A DNA stretch of 64,000 nucleotides. Source: Sphingomonadales bacterium (GTDB lineage: Bacteria; Pseudomonadota; Alphaproteobacteria; Sphingomonadales; Sphingomonadaceae). The stretch spans positions 620,001-684,000 of the forward strand of contig JADJGU010000001.1 of assembly GCA_016707885.1 (NCBI GenBank). The letters are read 5' to 3'. The notes beneath the pieces are model-generated. The model had not been told where the DNA came from, did no database searches, and saw only the letters and a program-made list of their open reading frames with translations. Positions within the stretch are counted from its first letter, which is position 1. Every line of letters begins with the position of its first letter. The position numbers and the translations under genes are program-made. Positions 24,063 to 33,338 of the stretch are shown here, one piece after another.

Positions 24063-25820
24063 ATGCGCAGATTCATTCTCGCTACGCTGCTGCTCGGTAC
24101 CGCTCTTCCGGCGCAAGCCGATTCAGGCACCGAAGTAAAGGCACTGGTCGATGAATATTGGGCGATGTCGCTCAAGGAATCGCCAATTTACGCCAGCTCT
24201 TTGGGCGTTGACGATTATGCAACCGAGGTGGGCGACTACAGCCTGGAAGGGCGAGACCGTTTCGTTGCTGCCAGCGCCGCGATCCTGAAAAAAGTCGAAA
24301 AGATTGATGCAGGCAAGCTCTCATCCTCCGACAAGATCGAATATGGTATATTGAAACGCACGCTTGAAGAAGCGGTTGAAGCCAATCGCTACGGCCAGCG
24401 CAGCATCAATTTTTCAACCTATTCGGGCTGGCATCAGAACTTTGCCGGGATGGCGGACAATCTGCCCTTTCGCAACAAGGCGGACTATGAAAGCTACAAC
24501 GCCCGGCTGAAGCAATATGGCACGGTCAACGACCAGTCGCTGGCGGTCGCAAACGAAGCATTGAAGGGCAAATATGTTCTCCCATGTGTGGTGTTGAACG
24601 GTTACGAAAAGGGCATTGCGGGCCTGATCGTAGCCGACGCCGATATCCGTAAATCGCGCTACATGAGCCCGTACCATCGCCGTCGGCCCGAAAGCATGAG
24701 CGAAACCGAATTCAACGGTCTTGCTGCCGAAGCAGGCGCGACCATCGCAACGGTCATCCATCCTGCGCTGCAGAAACATCTCGACTGGTTTGCAAAAAGC
24801 TACAAACCCAATTGCGCCAAGGCTCCGGGCGTATCCGCGCAGCCGGGCGGCAAAGATTATTATAATTTCCGCATCCGTCAGGAAACGACCACCAACCTGA
24901 ATGCCGAGCAGATCCACGAACTCGGCCTGAGCGAGGTCGCCCGCATCCGCGCCGAGATGGTCGAGGTTGCAACAAAAGCGGGCTATGAAAGCCGTGAAGC
25001 CTTTATCCAGCATCTGCGTACCGACCCGCAATATTATGCGAAGACGCCCGAAGAGCTGATGGAAAGGGTCGCACGGGTGAACAAAATTATCGACGGCAAA
25101 ATGCCCGGCCTGTTTCACCGCTTGCCGCGCCTGCCCTATGGCATCAAGGAAATCCCGGCCGAGATCGCCGAAGGCACCACAACCGCTTATTACAATCCCG
25201 GTTCGCCCGCGATCGGGGTTGCCGGATTTTACTATGTCAACACCTCCAAACTTGACCAGCGCCCCTTTTGGGAAATCCCTTCGCTGTCGGTGCATGAGGC
25301 GGTACCCGGCCACCATCACCAGATTGCTATACAGCAGGAACTGGAGCTTTCGGATTTCCGGAAAAATGGTGTATTTTTCACCGCTTTCACCGAAGGCTGG
25401 GGGCTCTATTCGGAGCGGCTGGGAATCGAAATGGGTCTGTATGATACACCCGCCAAGGATATGGGACGGCTGTCCTATGAAATGTGGCGCGCGTGCCGAC
25501 TGGTCGTCGACACTGGCATCCACGCCAAGGGCTGGAGCAAGGAGCAGGCCATCGCCTTTATGACTGACAACAGCGCGCTGTCAGATGCCAATATCGAGGC
25601 AGAGGTTAACCGCTATATCAGCTGGCCGGGACAGGCACTCGCTTACAAGCTCGGCGAAATCAAGATCCGCGAACTGCGCGAATTGGCGACCAAGGAACTT
25701 GGAAGCAAATTCGATCTGGCAGCGTTTCACGATACCGTGCTCGGGCAAGGATCGGTGCCGTTGAATGTGCTGGAAGATATGGTGAAAGACTGGATCGCGG
25801 CTGAAAAAGCCAAAGCCTGA
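24063..25820 (+). CDS. DUF885 family secreted metallopeptidase-like protein
   Basis: A 585-residue protein with a signal peptide (residues 1-19, LPAQA). It belongs to the DUF885 family, related to thermolysin-like gluzincins: HEAVPGHHH at residues 411-419 supplies zinc ligands and the catalytic Glu412, and EGWGLYSE at 444-451 supplies the third ligand. Members are thought to be periplasmic peptidases but few have been characterised. GGGAGG lies upstream of the ATG. The SulP transporter gene begins one base after its stop. Confidence 0.9.
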   Translation: MRRFILATLLLGTALPAQADSGTEVKALVDEYWAMSLKESPIYASSLGVDDYATEVGDYSLEGRDRFVAASAAILKKVEKIDAGKLSSSDKIEYGILKRTLEEAVEANRYGQRSINFSTYSGWHQNFAGMADNLPFRNKADYESYNARLKQYGTVNDQSLAVANEALKGKYVLPCVVLNGYEKGIAGLIVADADIRKSRYMSPYHRRRPESMSETEFNGLAAEAGATIATVIHPALQKHLDWFAKSYKPNCAKAPGVSAQPGGKDYYNFRIRQETTTNLNAEQIHELGLSEVARIRAEMVEVATKAGYESREAFIQHLRTDPQYYAKTPEELMERVARVNKIIDGKMPGLFHRLPRLPYGIKEIPAEIAEGTTTAYYNPGSPAIGVAGFYYVNTSKLDQRPFWEIPSLSVHEAVPGHHHQIAIQQELELSDFRKNGVFFTAFTEGWGLYSERLGIEMGLYDTPAKDMGRLSYEMWRACRLVVDTGIHAKGWSKEQAIAFMTDNSALSDANIEAEVNRYISWPGQALAYKLGEIKIRELRELATKELGSKFDLAAFHDTVLGQGSVPLNVLEDMVKDWIAAEKAKA

Positions 25821-25821
25821 A

Positions 25822-27087
25822 ATGCGCCAACCCAAGATCTTCATCACCATCCGCGAATATAGCTGGTCGCTGTTCCGGCAGGATGCGCTTGCCGGGCTGA
25901 CGGTGGCGCTGGTCGCGCTACCCTTAAGCATCGCGATTGCCATCGCATCCGGCGCTTCGCCTGCGCAGGGGCTGGTCACCGCGATCATCGGCGGCTTTGT
26001 AATTTCACTGACCAGCGGCAGCCGCGTGCAGATTGGCGGGCCTACCGGGGCGTTCATCGTCGTCGTCTATTCGGTGATCGCCGATCATGGCTATGACGGG
26101 CTGGTGTTGGCGACGCTGATGGCGGGGGCAATTTTGCTGGTCGCGGGTTTCTTTCGCGCCGGGCGGCTTATCGCTCTGGTGCCTGAACCCGTCATCAACG
26201 GCTTCACCGTCGGCATCGCGATCATCATAGCCACCAGTCAGTTGAAGGACTTTCTCGGGCTGAAGATGGCGAACCTGCCCGCGGAATTTCTGCCGAAAAT
26301 AGCGGTTCTCGCAAGGGAGCTACCTAATAGTAGCCTCTATGCGGTAGGCGTCGCCCTGCTGGCGCTGGTGCTGATGGTCGTACTCCGCCGCTGGGCACCG
26401 CGCTCGCCCAGTCTGGTCATCGGGGTCGCAGCAGGCTCGCTGCTCGCTGCTATGGCTGCCTTGCCTGTCGATACGATCGCCTCGCGCTTCGGCGAACTGC
26501 CCGCCAGTTTGCCGATGCCCGTGCTGCCTGAAATCAGCCTGGCCAAGGCACAGGAGTTGCTGCCATCAGCGCTGATTATCGCTTTCCTTGCTGGCGTTGA
26601 ATCGCTGCTGTCGGCCATTGTCGCGGACCGGATGATCGAAGGCCATCATCGGCCCAATGCCGAAATCATGGCGCAGGGCTATGGCAATATTGCCTCCGCG
26701 CTGTTCGGTGGGATGCCTGTCACAGGGGCCATCGCGCGCACCGCAACCAATGTTCGTGCGGGCGGCAAGACGCCGGTTGCAGGACTGGTGCATGCCCTGC
26801 TCATCCTCGCCATCATGCTGCTGGCCGCGCGCTGGGCGGGAATGCTTGCGCTCCCTGCACTAGCCGCCGTGCTGATGCTGACCGCCTGGAATATGAGCGA
26901 GCCTGACAAATGGCGCGAACACATCCACCTGCCGCTCGCCGATAGGGGGCTATTCTTCATGACACTGATCCTGACGGTTATCACCGACCTAACCATCGCT
27001 ATCGGCGTCGGGGTTGCGGTAGGTCTTGCGTTGCGCCTGCTTGAAAAGAGCATGGACGACAACGGATGGACGCCGCGCGACCGCTAG
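25822..27087 (+). CDS. SulP family inorganic anion transporter, without STAS domain
   Basis: A 421-residue membrane protein with about 11-12 transmembrane helices and the SulP core: DALAGLTVALVALPLSIAIA at the N-terminus, IGGPTGAFIVVVYSVI (substrate site) and GYGNIASALFGGMPVTGAIARTATNVRAGG. The C-terminal STAS domain of about 100 residues found in most SulP carriers is absent; the protein ends just after the last helix. It may carry sulfate, bicarbonate or another anion. Coupled to the DUF885 gene (1-base gap) and overlapping the CoA-transferase 3' end by 4 bases. Confidence 0.9.
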   Translation: MRQPKIFITIREYSWSLFRQDALAGLTVALVALPLSIAIAIASGASPAQGLVTAIIGGFVISLTSGSRVQIGGPTGAFIVVVYSVIADHGYDGLVLATLMAGAILLVAGFFRAGRLIALVPEPVINGFTVGIAIIIATSQLKDFLGLKMANLPAEFLPKIAVLARELPNSSLYAVGVALLALVLMVVLRRWAPRSPSLVIGVAAGSLLAAMAALPVDTIASRFGELPASLPMPVLPEISLAKAQELLPSALIIAFLAGVESLLSAIVADRMIEGHHRPNAEIMAQGYGNIASALFGGMPVTGAIARTATNVRAGGKTPVAGLVHALLILAIMLLAARWAGMLALPALAAVLMLTAWNMSEPDKWREHIHLPLADRGLFFMTLILTVITDLTIAIGVGVAVGLALRLLEKSMDDNGWTPRDR

Positions 27088-28298
27088 TCGGAACCACCCA
27101 ATATTTCGTCCCGGTCCGCATTCAGGCTAGGCGGATCGGCGAAGATCGACGCAGGAGTCGAGGCATAATGCACAGGATGCCGCATCGAACGATAAGTGTA
27201 TCCCGCCTTCGCTTCGCGCTCCTCAAAGAAATCGACCGCTTTCAGATGCGGATCGTCGAAAACATCCGCCATGCGGTTATATTTCATCGCCGGAATATTA
27301 TTGGCGTCAAGCAGTTCGACCCACTCATCAGTTGTCTTGGTCGCGCTCGATTCCTCGATCGTAGCGTATAGCTCGGTCGTGTTTTCGAGCCGTGCCTTGT
27401 AGCTTGAAAAGCGCGGATCCTCAAACACACCGGGCCTGCCGGCCAGTTCGAAAAAGCGTTCCCACTGATGGTCGGCATAAGGGACGATCGCGATATAGCC
27501 GTCTTTCGTCGGATAGGGGCGCCGCCGCGGATTGATCGAGCGGGTATAGGCCATCTTGCCATTTCCGGGCAGGAAAGTGTTCCCCCACAGATTTTCGACC
27601 ATATGAAACCAGGTGAAGCATTCAAACATCGGCACCTGCACAAACTGCCCGCCAAGTCCATTTGCACGCCCGAGTAAAGCCGCGAGCACGGCGTTGGCCG
27701 CAAACATCCCGCTCACCTTGTCCGCCACCAGCGAGGGCGCATATTGCGGACGCCCCTTGTCGCGCATTTCGAACAAGGCGGCAAAGCCGGAGGCAGCCTG
27801 GATCAGGTCATCATAGGCCTGCCGCTTGGCATAGGGCCCTTCCGCGCCATAGCCGGCGCAATGGACGTAAACGATATCAGGATTGACCGCCTTCACATCC
27901 TCATACCCCAGGCCAAGCCGCTCCATTCCCGCCATGCGGACATTATGGAAGAAAACGTCGGCACCCGCGGCGAGTTCCAATATGGCAGCCTTGTCTTCCG
28001 GCTTGGACGCATCAAGGGCGACCGACTTCTTGTTGCGGTTGAGGCTGGCATAAATCGGGCCAAGGTCGCCGGTGGGATTGTCCCCCGCCTTGCGCATGAT
28101 GTCGCCACCGCCTTGGGCATTTTCGACCTTGATGACCTCCGCACCCAGATCAGCGAGTTGCACCGTGGCGAAGGGGCCAAGCACCACCGACGACATATCG
28201 AGCACCTTCACGCCCTGCAGCGGCCCGGTACGCTCCCCATCCCATTCCAGCTTCGGCCAACCGCCCACTTTGCTCTCCTCCGATGAATAGTCGTTCAT
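27084..28298 (-). CDS. CaiB/BaiF (family III) CoA-transferase
   Basis: A 404-residue CoA-transferase of the formyl-CoA transferase/alpha-methylacyl-CoA racemase family. Typical segments are GVKVLDMSSVVLGPFATVQLAD, LGAEVIKVEN, LNRNKKSVALD and YAKRQAYDDLIQAASGF, the region that bears the catalytic Asp in the family (here probably within AYDDL). It moves CoA between a donor and an organic acid; the substrate is unknown. It stands alone, divergent from the lipoprotein gene. Confidence 0.9.
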   Translation of the reverse strand: MNDYSSEESKVGGWPKLEWDGERTGPLQGVKVLDMSSVVLGPFATVQLADLGAEVIKVENAQGGGDIMRKAGDNPTGDLGPIYASLNRNKKSVALDASKPEDKAAILELAAGADVFFHNVRMAGMERLGLGYEDVKAVNPDIVYVHCAGYGAEGPYAKRQAYDDLIQAASGFAALFEMRDKGRPQYAPSLVADKVSGMFAANAVLAALLGRANGLGGQFVQVPMFECFTWFHMVENLWGNTFLPGNGKMAYTRSINPRRRPYPTKDGYIAIVPYADHQWERFFELAGRPGVFEDPRFSSYKARLENTTELYATIEESSATKTTDEWVELLDANNIPAMKYNRMADVFDDPHLKAVDFFEEREAKAGYTYRSMRHPVHYASTPASIFADPPSLNADRDEILGGSD

Positions 28299-28357
28299 CC
28301 CCCGATAATCGGCTATGCACTAAAGTCGATACCGCAAATCAGTTTTGGAGAAAGAAC

Positions 28358-28777
28358 ATGTTGCGCAAAGGGATGGTTTTCGCACTTACCGCATCGATCG
28401 CATTGGCGGGATGCGCTTATGGTGACGCCGATACGGCACCGGCACCAATCCGTGACAAGGAAGCCAAAATCCTGGCCAAGGAACTGAAAGGCAAGGTTGC
28501 GGGCGAACCGCGCAATTGCATCAACAGTCGCGGCGTCGATGCGATCCGGATCAGTGATGACACGTTGCTCTATCGCGAGTCCGGTCGGCTGGTGTACCAG
28601 AACAAACTGCGCGGCTCGTGCCCTGGCCTGACGCGCGGCGATGACATCATGGTCACCGAAAGCTTTAGCGGGCAATTGTGCAGCGGAGACCTCATCCGTT
28701 TGGTCGACCGTACAAGCGGCATTCAGGGCCCGGTGTGCAGCCTTGGAGAATTTGTGCCCTATCGCAAGGCGAAGTGA
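28358..28777 (+). CDS. Small lipoprotein, DUF6491-like
   Basis: A 139-residue lipoprotein: lipobox LAGC with Cys19, then a domain with four conserved-looking cysteines (NCINSRG, GSCPGL, QLCSGD, PVCSLGEF) that could form two disulfides, and the DDTLLYRESGRLVYQNKL stretch that I associate with DUF6491. Probably anchored to the outer membrane. A GGAG lies seven bases upstream of the ATG at 28358. Function unknown. Confidence 0.75.
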   Translation: MLRKGMVFALTASIALAGCAYGDADTAPAPIRDKEAKILAKELKGKVAGEPRNCINSRGVDAIRISDDTLLYRESGRLVYQNKLRGSCPGLTRGDDIMVTESFSGQLCSGDLIRLVDRTSGIQGPVCSLGEFVPYRKAK

Positions 28778-28785
28778 ACAAGCTT

Positions 28786-28807
28786 CCCCTCCCGGAGGCG
28801 GGAGGGG
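28786..28807. repeat. GC-rich palindrome, dispersed repeat family A (copy 3)
   Basis: Perfect 9-bp stem CCCCTCCCG / CGGGAGGGG with a 4-base loop, between the convergent stops of the lipoprotein and pal. The shortest of the four copies, without the long GC-rich flank. It could act as a bidirectional 3'-end hairpin, though no T-run follows. Confidence 0.7.
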
Positions 28808-28818
28808 AGTTCATTCAA

Positions 28819-29352
28819 TTATCTGACTACCACCGTCACAGCGCGGCGGTTCTGTGCCCACGATTCTTCGTTCGAACCAAGCGCCTGCGGGCGTTCCTTG
28901 CCATAGCTGACCGTCTGGATGCGCGATGAGTCGACGCCCAGAGAGGCGAGATAGTTTTTCGCTGCATTGGCGCGGCGTTCGCCCAAAGCCAGGTTATAAT
29001 CGCGCGTGCCACGTTCGTCGGCATGCCCTTCCAGCGTCACCCGCGTATTGGGATAACGGGCGAGCCACTGCGCCTGCGTTTGCAGCACGGCTTGATCAGC
29101 GGTATCGACATTGAAACGGTCTGTGTCGAAGAAAATTCGATCACCCATTTGCCCGACCGATTGCAGGAAATCTTCCTGACTGCCCGGCACAATGGCATCG
29201 CCCGTCGGCGTCACCGTATCGCCGGTATTGCCATAGGTGGTGTTGTCGGCAACCGGTGGCAAATCCTTGACCTCCTTCTTGCCACATGCGGCAAGCGCAG
29301 TGCTGGCGATCAGCAGCAGTGCGAAAGTACGTGCCTTGTTTGTCATCTTCAT
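28819..29352 (-). CDS. pal: Peptidoglycan-associated lipoprotein Pal
   Basis: A 177-residue lipoprotein: signal peptide with lipobox LAAC (Cys23), a linker, and a C-terminal OmpA-like peptidoglycan-binding domain (residues 68-176) with VTLEGHADERGTRDYNLALGERRA, the diaminopimelate-binding loop. It anchors the outer membrane to peptidoglycan and, with TolB, supports constriction during division. AGGAAAGG precedes the ATG. It is the last gene of the ybgC-tolQRAB-pal operon. Confidence 0.97.
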   Translation of the reverse strand: MKMTNKARTFALLLIASTALAACGKKEVKDLPPVADNTTYGNTGDTVTPTGDAIVPGSQEDFLQSVGQMGDRIFFDTDRFNVDTADQAVLQTQAQWLARYPNTRVTLEGHADERGTRDYNLALGERRANAAKNYLASLGVDSSRIQTVSYGKERPQALGSNEESWAQNRRAVTVVVR

Positions 29353-29381
29353 ATTCCTTTCCTACTGCCCCGCAAAATCCG

Positions 29382-30740
29382 TCAAGGAAGCACCGGCCCC
29401 CATGCCGGGTCCGAGCCATCGACCGGGGTCGGCAGCTTGCGTTCGTTGCGGCCCGTCAGGTCCACCTGCCAGACGCTTGTTTTACCCGTATTTCGTTCGG
29501 TACGGAAGAACTGGATGACGCGTCCATTGGGTGCCCAGGTCGGCGCCTCGTCCTGCCAGCTATCGGTCAGCAACCGTTCGCCCGAACCATCGGGACGCAT
29601 AACCCCAACGCGGAAATCGCCAGCAATGCGCGTATAGGCGATCAGGTCACCGCGCGGGCTCCATTCGGGCGTGGCATAGCGCCCGCCTCCGTGGCTGATC
29701 CGGCGCTGGTTCGATCCATCGGCATTCATCACATAGACCTGCTGGCTGCCGCCACGATCGCTTTCAAAGACGATCTGCCTGCCATCGGGAGAGAAACTGC
29801 CACCGACATCGATACCCGGCGCGCTGGTGAGCTTCACCGGCGATCCGCCATTGACCGAAATCTTGTAGATATCGGTATTGCCTGCAACCGCCATCGAATA
29901 GAGGATCGTCTGTCCATCAGGCGACCAGCGCGGGGCGAAGGTCGGGTTCTTGCTCGCGGTGATCAGCCGTTGCCGCCCGCTGTCGATATCATAGACATAG
30001 ATGCGCGGATTGCCGTCTTGATAGCTCAAATACAGGATCGACTTGTAATTGGGCGAAAAGCGCGGGGTGAGTGCAGTCGACTGGCCATTGGTGATGAAGC
30101 GGTGGTTCGCGCCATCCGAATCCATGATCGCCAGCCGCTTGACGCGTTTGCCTTTCGGCCCGGTCTCGGCGATGTAGGCAATGCGGCTGTCGAAAAAGGG
30201 CAGTTCGCCAGTCAGCTTCGAATAGATCGCGTCCGCACATTTATGCGCGGCGCGGCGCCATTCGCGCGGCGGCACGACGAAGCCAAGCCGGGTCAGTTCC
30301 TGCCCGAAATTGACGTCATAGAGATAGCAGCCGACGGTCAGATTGCCATCGCCACCAACGCGGACAAAGCCCTCGACCAACTGCTCGACATTGCGGCCTT
30401 TCCAATAATCATATTGGGGCGCCGTGACTTCCTCCAGCGCGATCGGGCGGATGCCAGCGGGGCCCTGCGGCTCGAACAGACCCGAATTGCGCAGGTTTGC
30501 AGAAATCACCTCAGCTATCTGGCGACCCAGCGTGGCGCTATTGCCCGCTGGCGTGTCAGCTGGACTGGGCGCGACCAGAGCAGGCACCGCGATGCGGCGG
30601 ACTTTGGTTTCAACGTCAACCTCTATAAGTTCGGGTTCATTCGATGCGACCGTAGGCGTAACTTGGGCTCGAATCGTCGATGGCAGCAACGCCATCGTCA
30701 ACAAAAACACCCATGCCAAAATTGAAGTTCTCTGTTTCAT
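29382..30740 (-). CDS. tolB: Tol-Pal system beta-propeller protein TolB
   Basis: A 452-residue periplasmic protein with a signal peptide (residues 1-25), an N-terminal alpha/beta domain and a six-bladed propeller of WD40-like/PD40 repeats visible as FSPDGRQIVFESDRGG, WSPDGQTILYSM, WSPRGDLIAYT and WAPNGRVIQFF. TolB cycles between Pal and the inner-membrane TolA. It starts 7 bases after the tolA stop and has no clear ribosome-binding site, suggesting coupling. Confidence 0.96.
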   Translation of the reverse strand: MKQRTSILAWVFLLTMALLPSTIRAQVTPTVASNEPELIEVDVETKVRRIAVPALVAPSPADTPAGNSATLGRQIAEVISANLRNSGLFEPQGPAGIRPIALEEVTAPQYDYWKGRNVEQLVEGFVRVGGDGNLTVGCYLYDVNFGQELTRLGFVVPPREWRRAAHKCADAIYSKLTGELPFFDSRIAYIAETGPKGKRVKRLAIMDSDGANHRFITNGQSTALTPRFSPNYKSILYLSYQDGNPRIYVYDIDSGRQRLITASKNPTFAPRWSPDGQTILYSMAVAGNTDIYKISVNGGSPVKLTSAPGIDVGGSFSPDGRQIVFESDRGGSQQVYVMNADGSNQRRISHGGGRYATPEWSPRGDLIAYTRIAGDFRVGVMRPDGSGERLLTDSWQDEAPTWAPNGRVIQFFRTERNTGKTSVWQVDLTGRNERKLPTPVDGSDPAWGPVLP

Positions 30741-30747
30741 AGTTCGC

Positions 30748-31569
30748 CTACTTAAAGTTTACCTTCAACTGCACCTTGTGGTTTCGCCAGACATCATAAT
30801 CAGCCGGATCGAGATTATAGGGCGACGCCGCTTGTAAACTATCCAAAACGCACTTCTTCATTCGATCAACTTGTGCTTGGTTTTCCGGTGTTATGCCTTG
30901 CACATCATAGACGTTAGCATCGATGAGTTTAGCCGCCTGACTGATGTTCAGCGCAACAAAAACACGGAGCGACGAATTGTCGCTAGTTATAGGCGCACAG
31001 CGTTGAATTAGCGGCCTCACCTCCGCTGCAATTGTTACGCTAGTTGCAGAACGGATTTGTGTCGCTGACTTTTCAGCAAACGTGCCCTGCTTGGGCGACG
31101 TTCCAGTCGTCGGCTTGGGGTTGCTCCCTGTGCCCTTTACCGCATCCTCAAAGCTTTTGCTGAATGGCTTGGGCGCTGTTTGCTTGGGCTGGCTGGCCGC
31201 TTTGGGTTTGGGCTGCACCGTCGCCTGTTTGGTCAACGGCTTGGGCGTTGGTTTCGGCGTGGGCTTTGGCGTCGGCTTTTCGACGACCTTGGGCAGCGGC
31301 TTTTCGGGTGTTTTCTCGACCTTCATCACCTGCGTCGGTTCGGGCTCTGCGGGCGCTGGTTCTGCGGCAGATTCGGCGGGGGCAGGCTCTTCTAGCACCG
31401 GATCGGGCGCGGTCGAAACGTCGGCGACCTCACCCACCAGCGATACCGAAATCGGTTGCGGCTTGGTGATGCGGTCGGCGGTAAAGAAGGCACCCAGCGC
31501 GAAGGCGCCGAGCAACAGCGCATGGCCGCCAAGCGCGGTGCCAAATCCTATCCTTTCCGCACGGTCCAT
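30748..31569 (-). CDS. tolA: TolA-like periplasm-spanning protein
   Basis: A 273-residue protein with one N-terminal transmembrane helix (about residues 11-32), a Pro/Lys/Glu-rich linker with PTPKPTPKPTPKP, and a C-terminal globular domain (from about residue 190) resembling TolA/TonB C-termini, with two cysteines (QRCAP and KKCVL). It passes proton-motive force from TolQR to TolB/Pal. Identified by operon position and architecture; TolA sequences are poorly conserved. The start at 31569 follows the tolR stop by 10 bases, using nearly the same spacer as at tolR. Confidence 0.9.
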   Translation of the reverse strand: MDRAERIGFGTALGGHALLLGAFALGAFFTADRITKPQPISVSLVGEVADVSTAPDPVLEEPAPAESAAEPAPAEPEPTQVMKVEKTPEKPLPKVVEKPTPKPTPKPTPKPLTKQATVQPKPKAASQPKQTAPKPFSKSFEDAVKGTGSNPKPTTGTSPKQGTFAEKSATQIRSATSVTIAAEVRPLIQRCAPITSDNSSLRVFVALNISQAAKLIDANVYDVQGITPENQAQVDRMKKCVLDSLQAASPYNLDPADYDVWRNHKVQLKVNFK

Positions 31570-31579
31570 CGCCACAGGG

Positions 31580-32056
31580 CTATTGCTCCTCAGATGAACC
31601 CTGGGTGACCGGGGCAGCAGCAGCGGTCGTGACAAGGCTGACCGAATTGAGGCCGACGCGGTTGAGCTCGCCCATCACCTTCATCATTTCGCCATAGCTG
31701 ACGGTGGTGTCACCGCGCAGCATGATCTGGCGCGGATTGGCCGCATCCTGCTCCGCTGCAATCGCCTCCAGCTGCGCCGACAATTCGCCAGCGCTTACAG
31801 GGGCGCTGTCGATAAAGACCTGGCCTTCCTTATCGATCGAGATATCGAGCGGCTCATCCTTCTGGTCCAAAGGATTAGCGCGGCTTTCGGGCAGCTCCAC
31901 TGGCACACCGGAGACGAGCAGGGGTGCTGTCACCATGAAGATGATCAGCAGCACAAGCATGACGTCTACGAACGGCGTGACGTTGATTTCGGCCATCGGC
32001 GCGCGGCGGCTGCCGCGACGGCCACGGCGCGCAGAACCGCCGGAGTTGAGGTTCAT
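31580..32056 (-). CDS. tolR: TolR (ExbD/TolR family biopolymer transport protein)
   Basis: A 158-residue single-pass inner-membrane protein. INVTPFVDVMLVLLIIFMVT (residues 24-43) holds the functional membrane Asp (Asp31) of the proton channel formed with TolQ. The periplasmic domain is of the ExbD type (ISIDKEGQVFID, RQIMLRGDTTVSYGEMMKVM). The start at 32056 (MNLNSGG) lies 10 bases after the tolQ stop; an upstream in-frame start at 32089 overlaps tolQ. Confidence 0.96.
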   Translation of the reverse strand: MNLNSGGSARRGRRGSRRAPMAEINVTPFVDVMLVLLIIFMVTAPLLVSGVPVELPESRANPLDQKDEPLDISIDKEGQVFIDSAPVSAGELSAQLEAIAAEQDAANPRQIMLRGDTTVSYGEMMKVMGELNRVGLNSVSLVTTAAAAPVTQGSSEEQ

Positions 32057-32066
32057 CGCCACAGGC

Positions 32067-32759
32067 TTAGCCTTCCCGCTCCAGCTCACGGCTTAGCAGA
32101 CCGTGAAAGCCATCGGCAAAGCGGCCCATACGCGCTTCATATTGGTTCAGGCGGTGCGAGAAGCGGTTATAGGCAATCACTGCAGGGATGGCGGCAAACA
32201 GGCCAATGGCGGTGGCAAACAGCGCTTCGGCGATGCCGGGTGCGACGACAGCCAGCGAGCTGTTCTGCTCGGCGGCGATGGCGGCAAAGCTGCGCATGAT
32301 GCCCCAAACGGTTCCGAACAGCCCGACAAAGGGTGCAACCGCACCGGTGGTCGCCAGGAAGTTCAGACGATTGGCAAGTTTTTCGCTTTCCGCCGCAATC
32401 GCGGAATCCATCGCTGTTGCCAGGCGCTCACGCGTTCCCTGCCGGTCGGGGGTCTTCACCGCGGTCGAACGCCGCCATTCGGCGAGGCCTGCGGCAAATA
32501 CCTTGGCAATGGGCAGGTCGGACTTGCCATGTTGCTTGAAATAACCGTCGACATCCTCGGTCCGCCAGAATTCGCGCTCAAACGTCTCGCTCTGATTGTT
32601 GATACCGCGGATTTTCAGGACGAAGCTGACAATAATCGTCCACACCCAGATGCTGGCCAGCGCAAGGCCGATGATCACCGCCTTGACCACCAGATCCGCG
32701 TCCAGAAACAGCTGGATGGGGGAAAAGCTAGCGCCCTGGCTCAGTATCAACAAATCCAT
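32067..32759 (-). CDS. tolQ: TolQ (MotA/TolQ/ExbB proton channel family)
   Basis: A 230-residue inner-membrane protein with three transmembrane helices: residues 24-47, about 132-155 (ATTGAVAPFVGLFGTVWGI, a family hallmark) and 168-190 (GIAEALFATAIGLFAAIPAVIAY). It forms the stator with TolR that energises Tol-Pal. AGAAAGAGAG lies just before the ATG. It follows ybgC by 15 bases. Confidence 0.97.
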   Translation of the reverse strand: MDLLILSQGASFSPIQLFLDADLVVKAVIIGLALASIWVWTIIVSFVLKIRGINNQSETFEREFWRTEDVDGYFKQHGKSDLPIAKVFAAGLAEWRRSTAVKTPDRQGTRERLATAMDSAIAAESEKLANRLNFLATTGAVAPFVGLFGTVWGIMRSFAAIAAEQNSSLAVVAPGIAEALFATAIGLFAAIPAVIAYNRFSHRLNQYEARMGRFADGFHGLLSRELEREG

Positions 32760-32774
32760 AAACTCTCTTTCTGC

Positions 32775-33227
32775 TTAGCCGTTGCGCCCCGCCTTGATGC
32801 CTTCAAACGCCGCAAGCCATTCGCGCGGCTGGCGGCGCGGACGGCCCTCTGGCGTCAAGAAGGCGGCGGTGACCTCTGCCTCGGTCAATATTTGGTCGCC
32901 GCGCATGACCGCCTGATGAATGACCACGCTAGCTCCCCGGATTTCCTCGACGGTCGAGACAATCAATAAGGCATCGTCGAAATGTGCGGGTGCGCGATAT
33001 TTGATGTGGAGATCGGCGACCGCATAGACACCCTCTCCGCCCTCATAGGCTTCGCGCTGTCCTATCCCGGCCACGCTCAACATATCCGATCGCGCGCGTT
33101 CCATGAAGTGGAGGTAGCGGCTGTGATAGACCACACCCGAAAAATCGGTGTCCTCAAAATAGACCCGCACTGCGAATAGGTGGCGGGGGCCATCAAAATG
33201 GCCCTGATAGGGCTGCGTTCCATTCAT
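32775..33227 (-). CDS. ybgC: Acyl-CoA thioesterase YbgC
   Basis: A 150-residue hot-dog-fold thioesterase of the YbgC/4-hydroxybenzoyl-CoA family. The signature VYFEDTDFSGVVYHSRYLHFMERAR carries the catalytic Asp. YbgC hydrolyses acyl-CoA or acyl-ACP at the inner face of the membrane and is the standard first gene of the tol-pal operon. The start at 33227 (MNGTQPYQ) is uncertain because no clear ribosome-binding site is present; an in-frame start also lies at 33284. Confidence 0.93.
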   Translation of the reverse strand: MNGTQPYQGHFDGPRHLFAVRVYFEDTDFSGVVYHSRYLHFMERARSDMLSVAGIGQREAYEGGEGVYAVADLHIKYRAPAHFDDALLIVSTVEEIRGASVVIHQAVMRGDQILTEAEVTAAFLTPEGRPRRQPREWLAAFEGIKAGRNG

Positions 33228-33338
33228 TGCAGAGCGGCTTACCGCATGGATTCCGCGACAGGAAGGGGGTAGTGCGGATGCCAACTCGGTTGGTCGATGA
33301 AATGACTCGGGTCGCCTCCTGCGGGTCGTCGCGTCAGG

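Noticed and set aside
28786..28807. Family A hairpins read as intrinsic terminators
   Set aside because: No U-run follows, and shared flanks at other copies point to a repeat element. A secondary effect on termination remains possible.
29286..30725. 479-codon plus-strand frame opposite tolB
   Set aside because: Antisense shadow; tolB has a signal peptide, propeller repeats and operon context.
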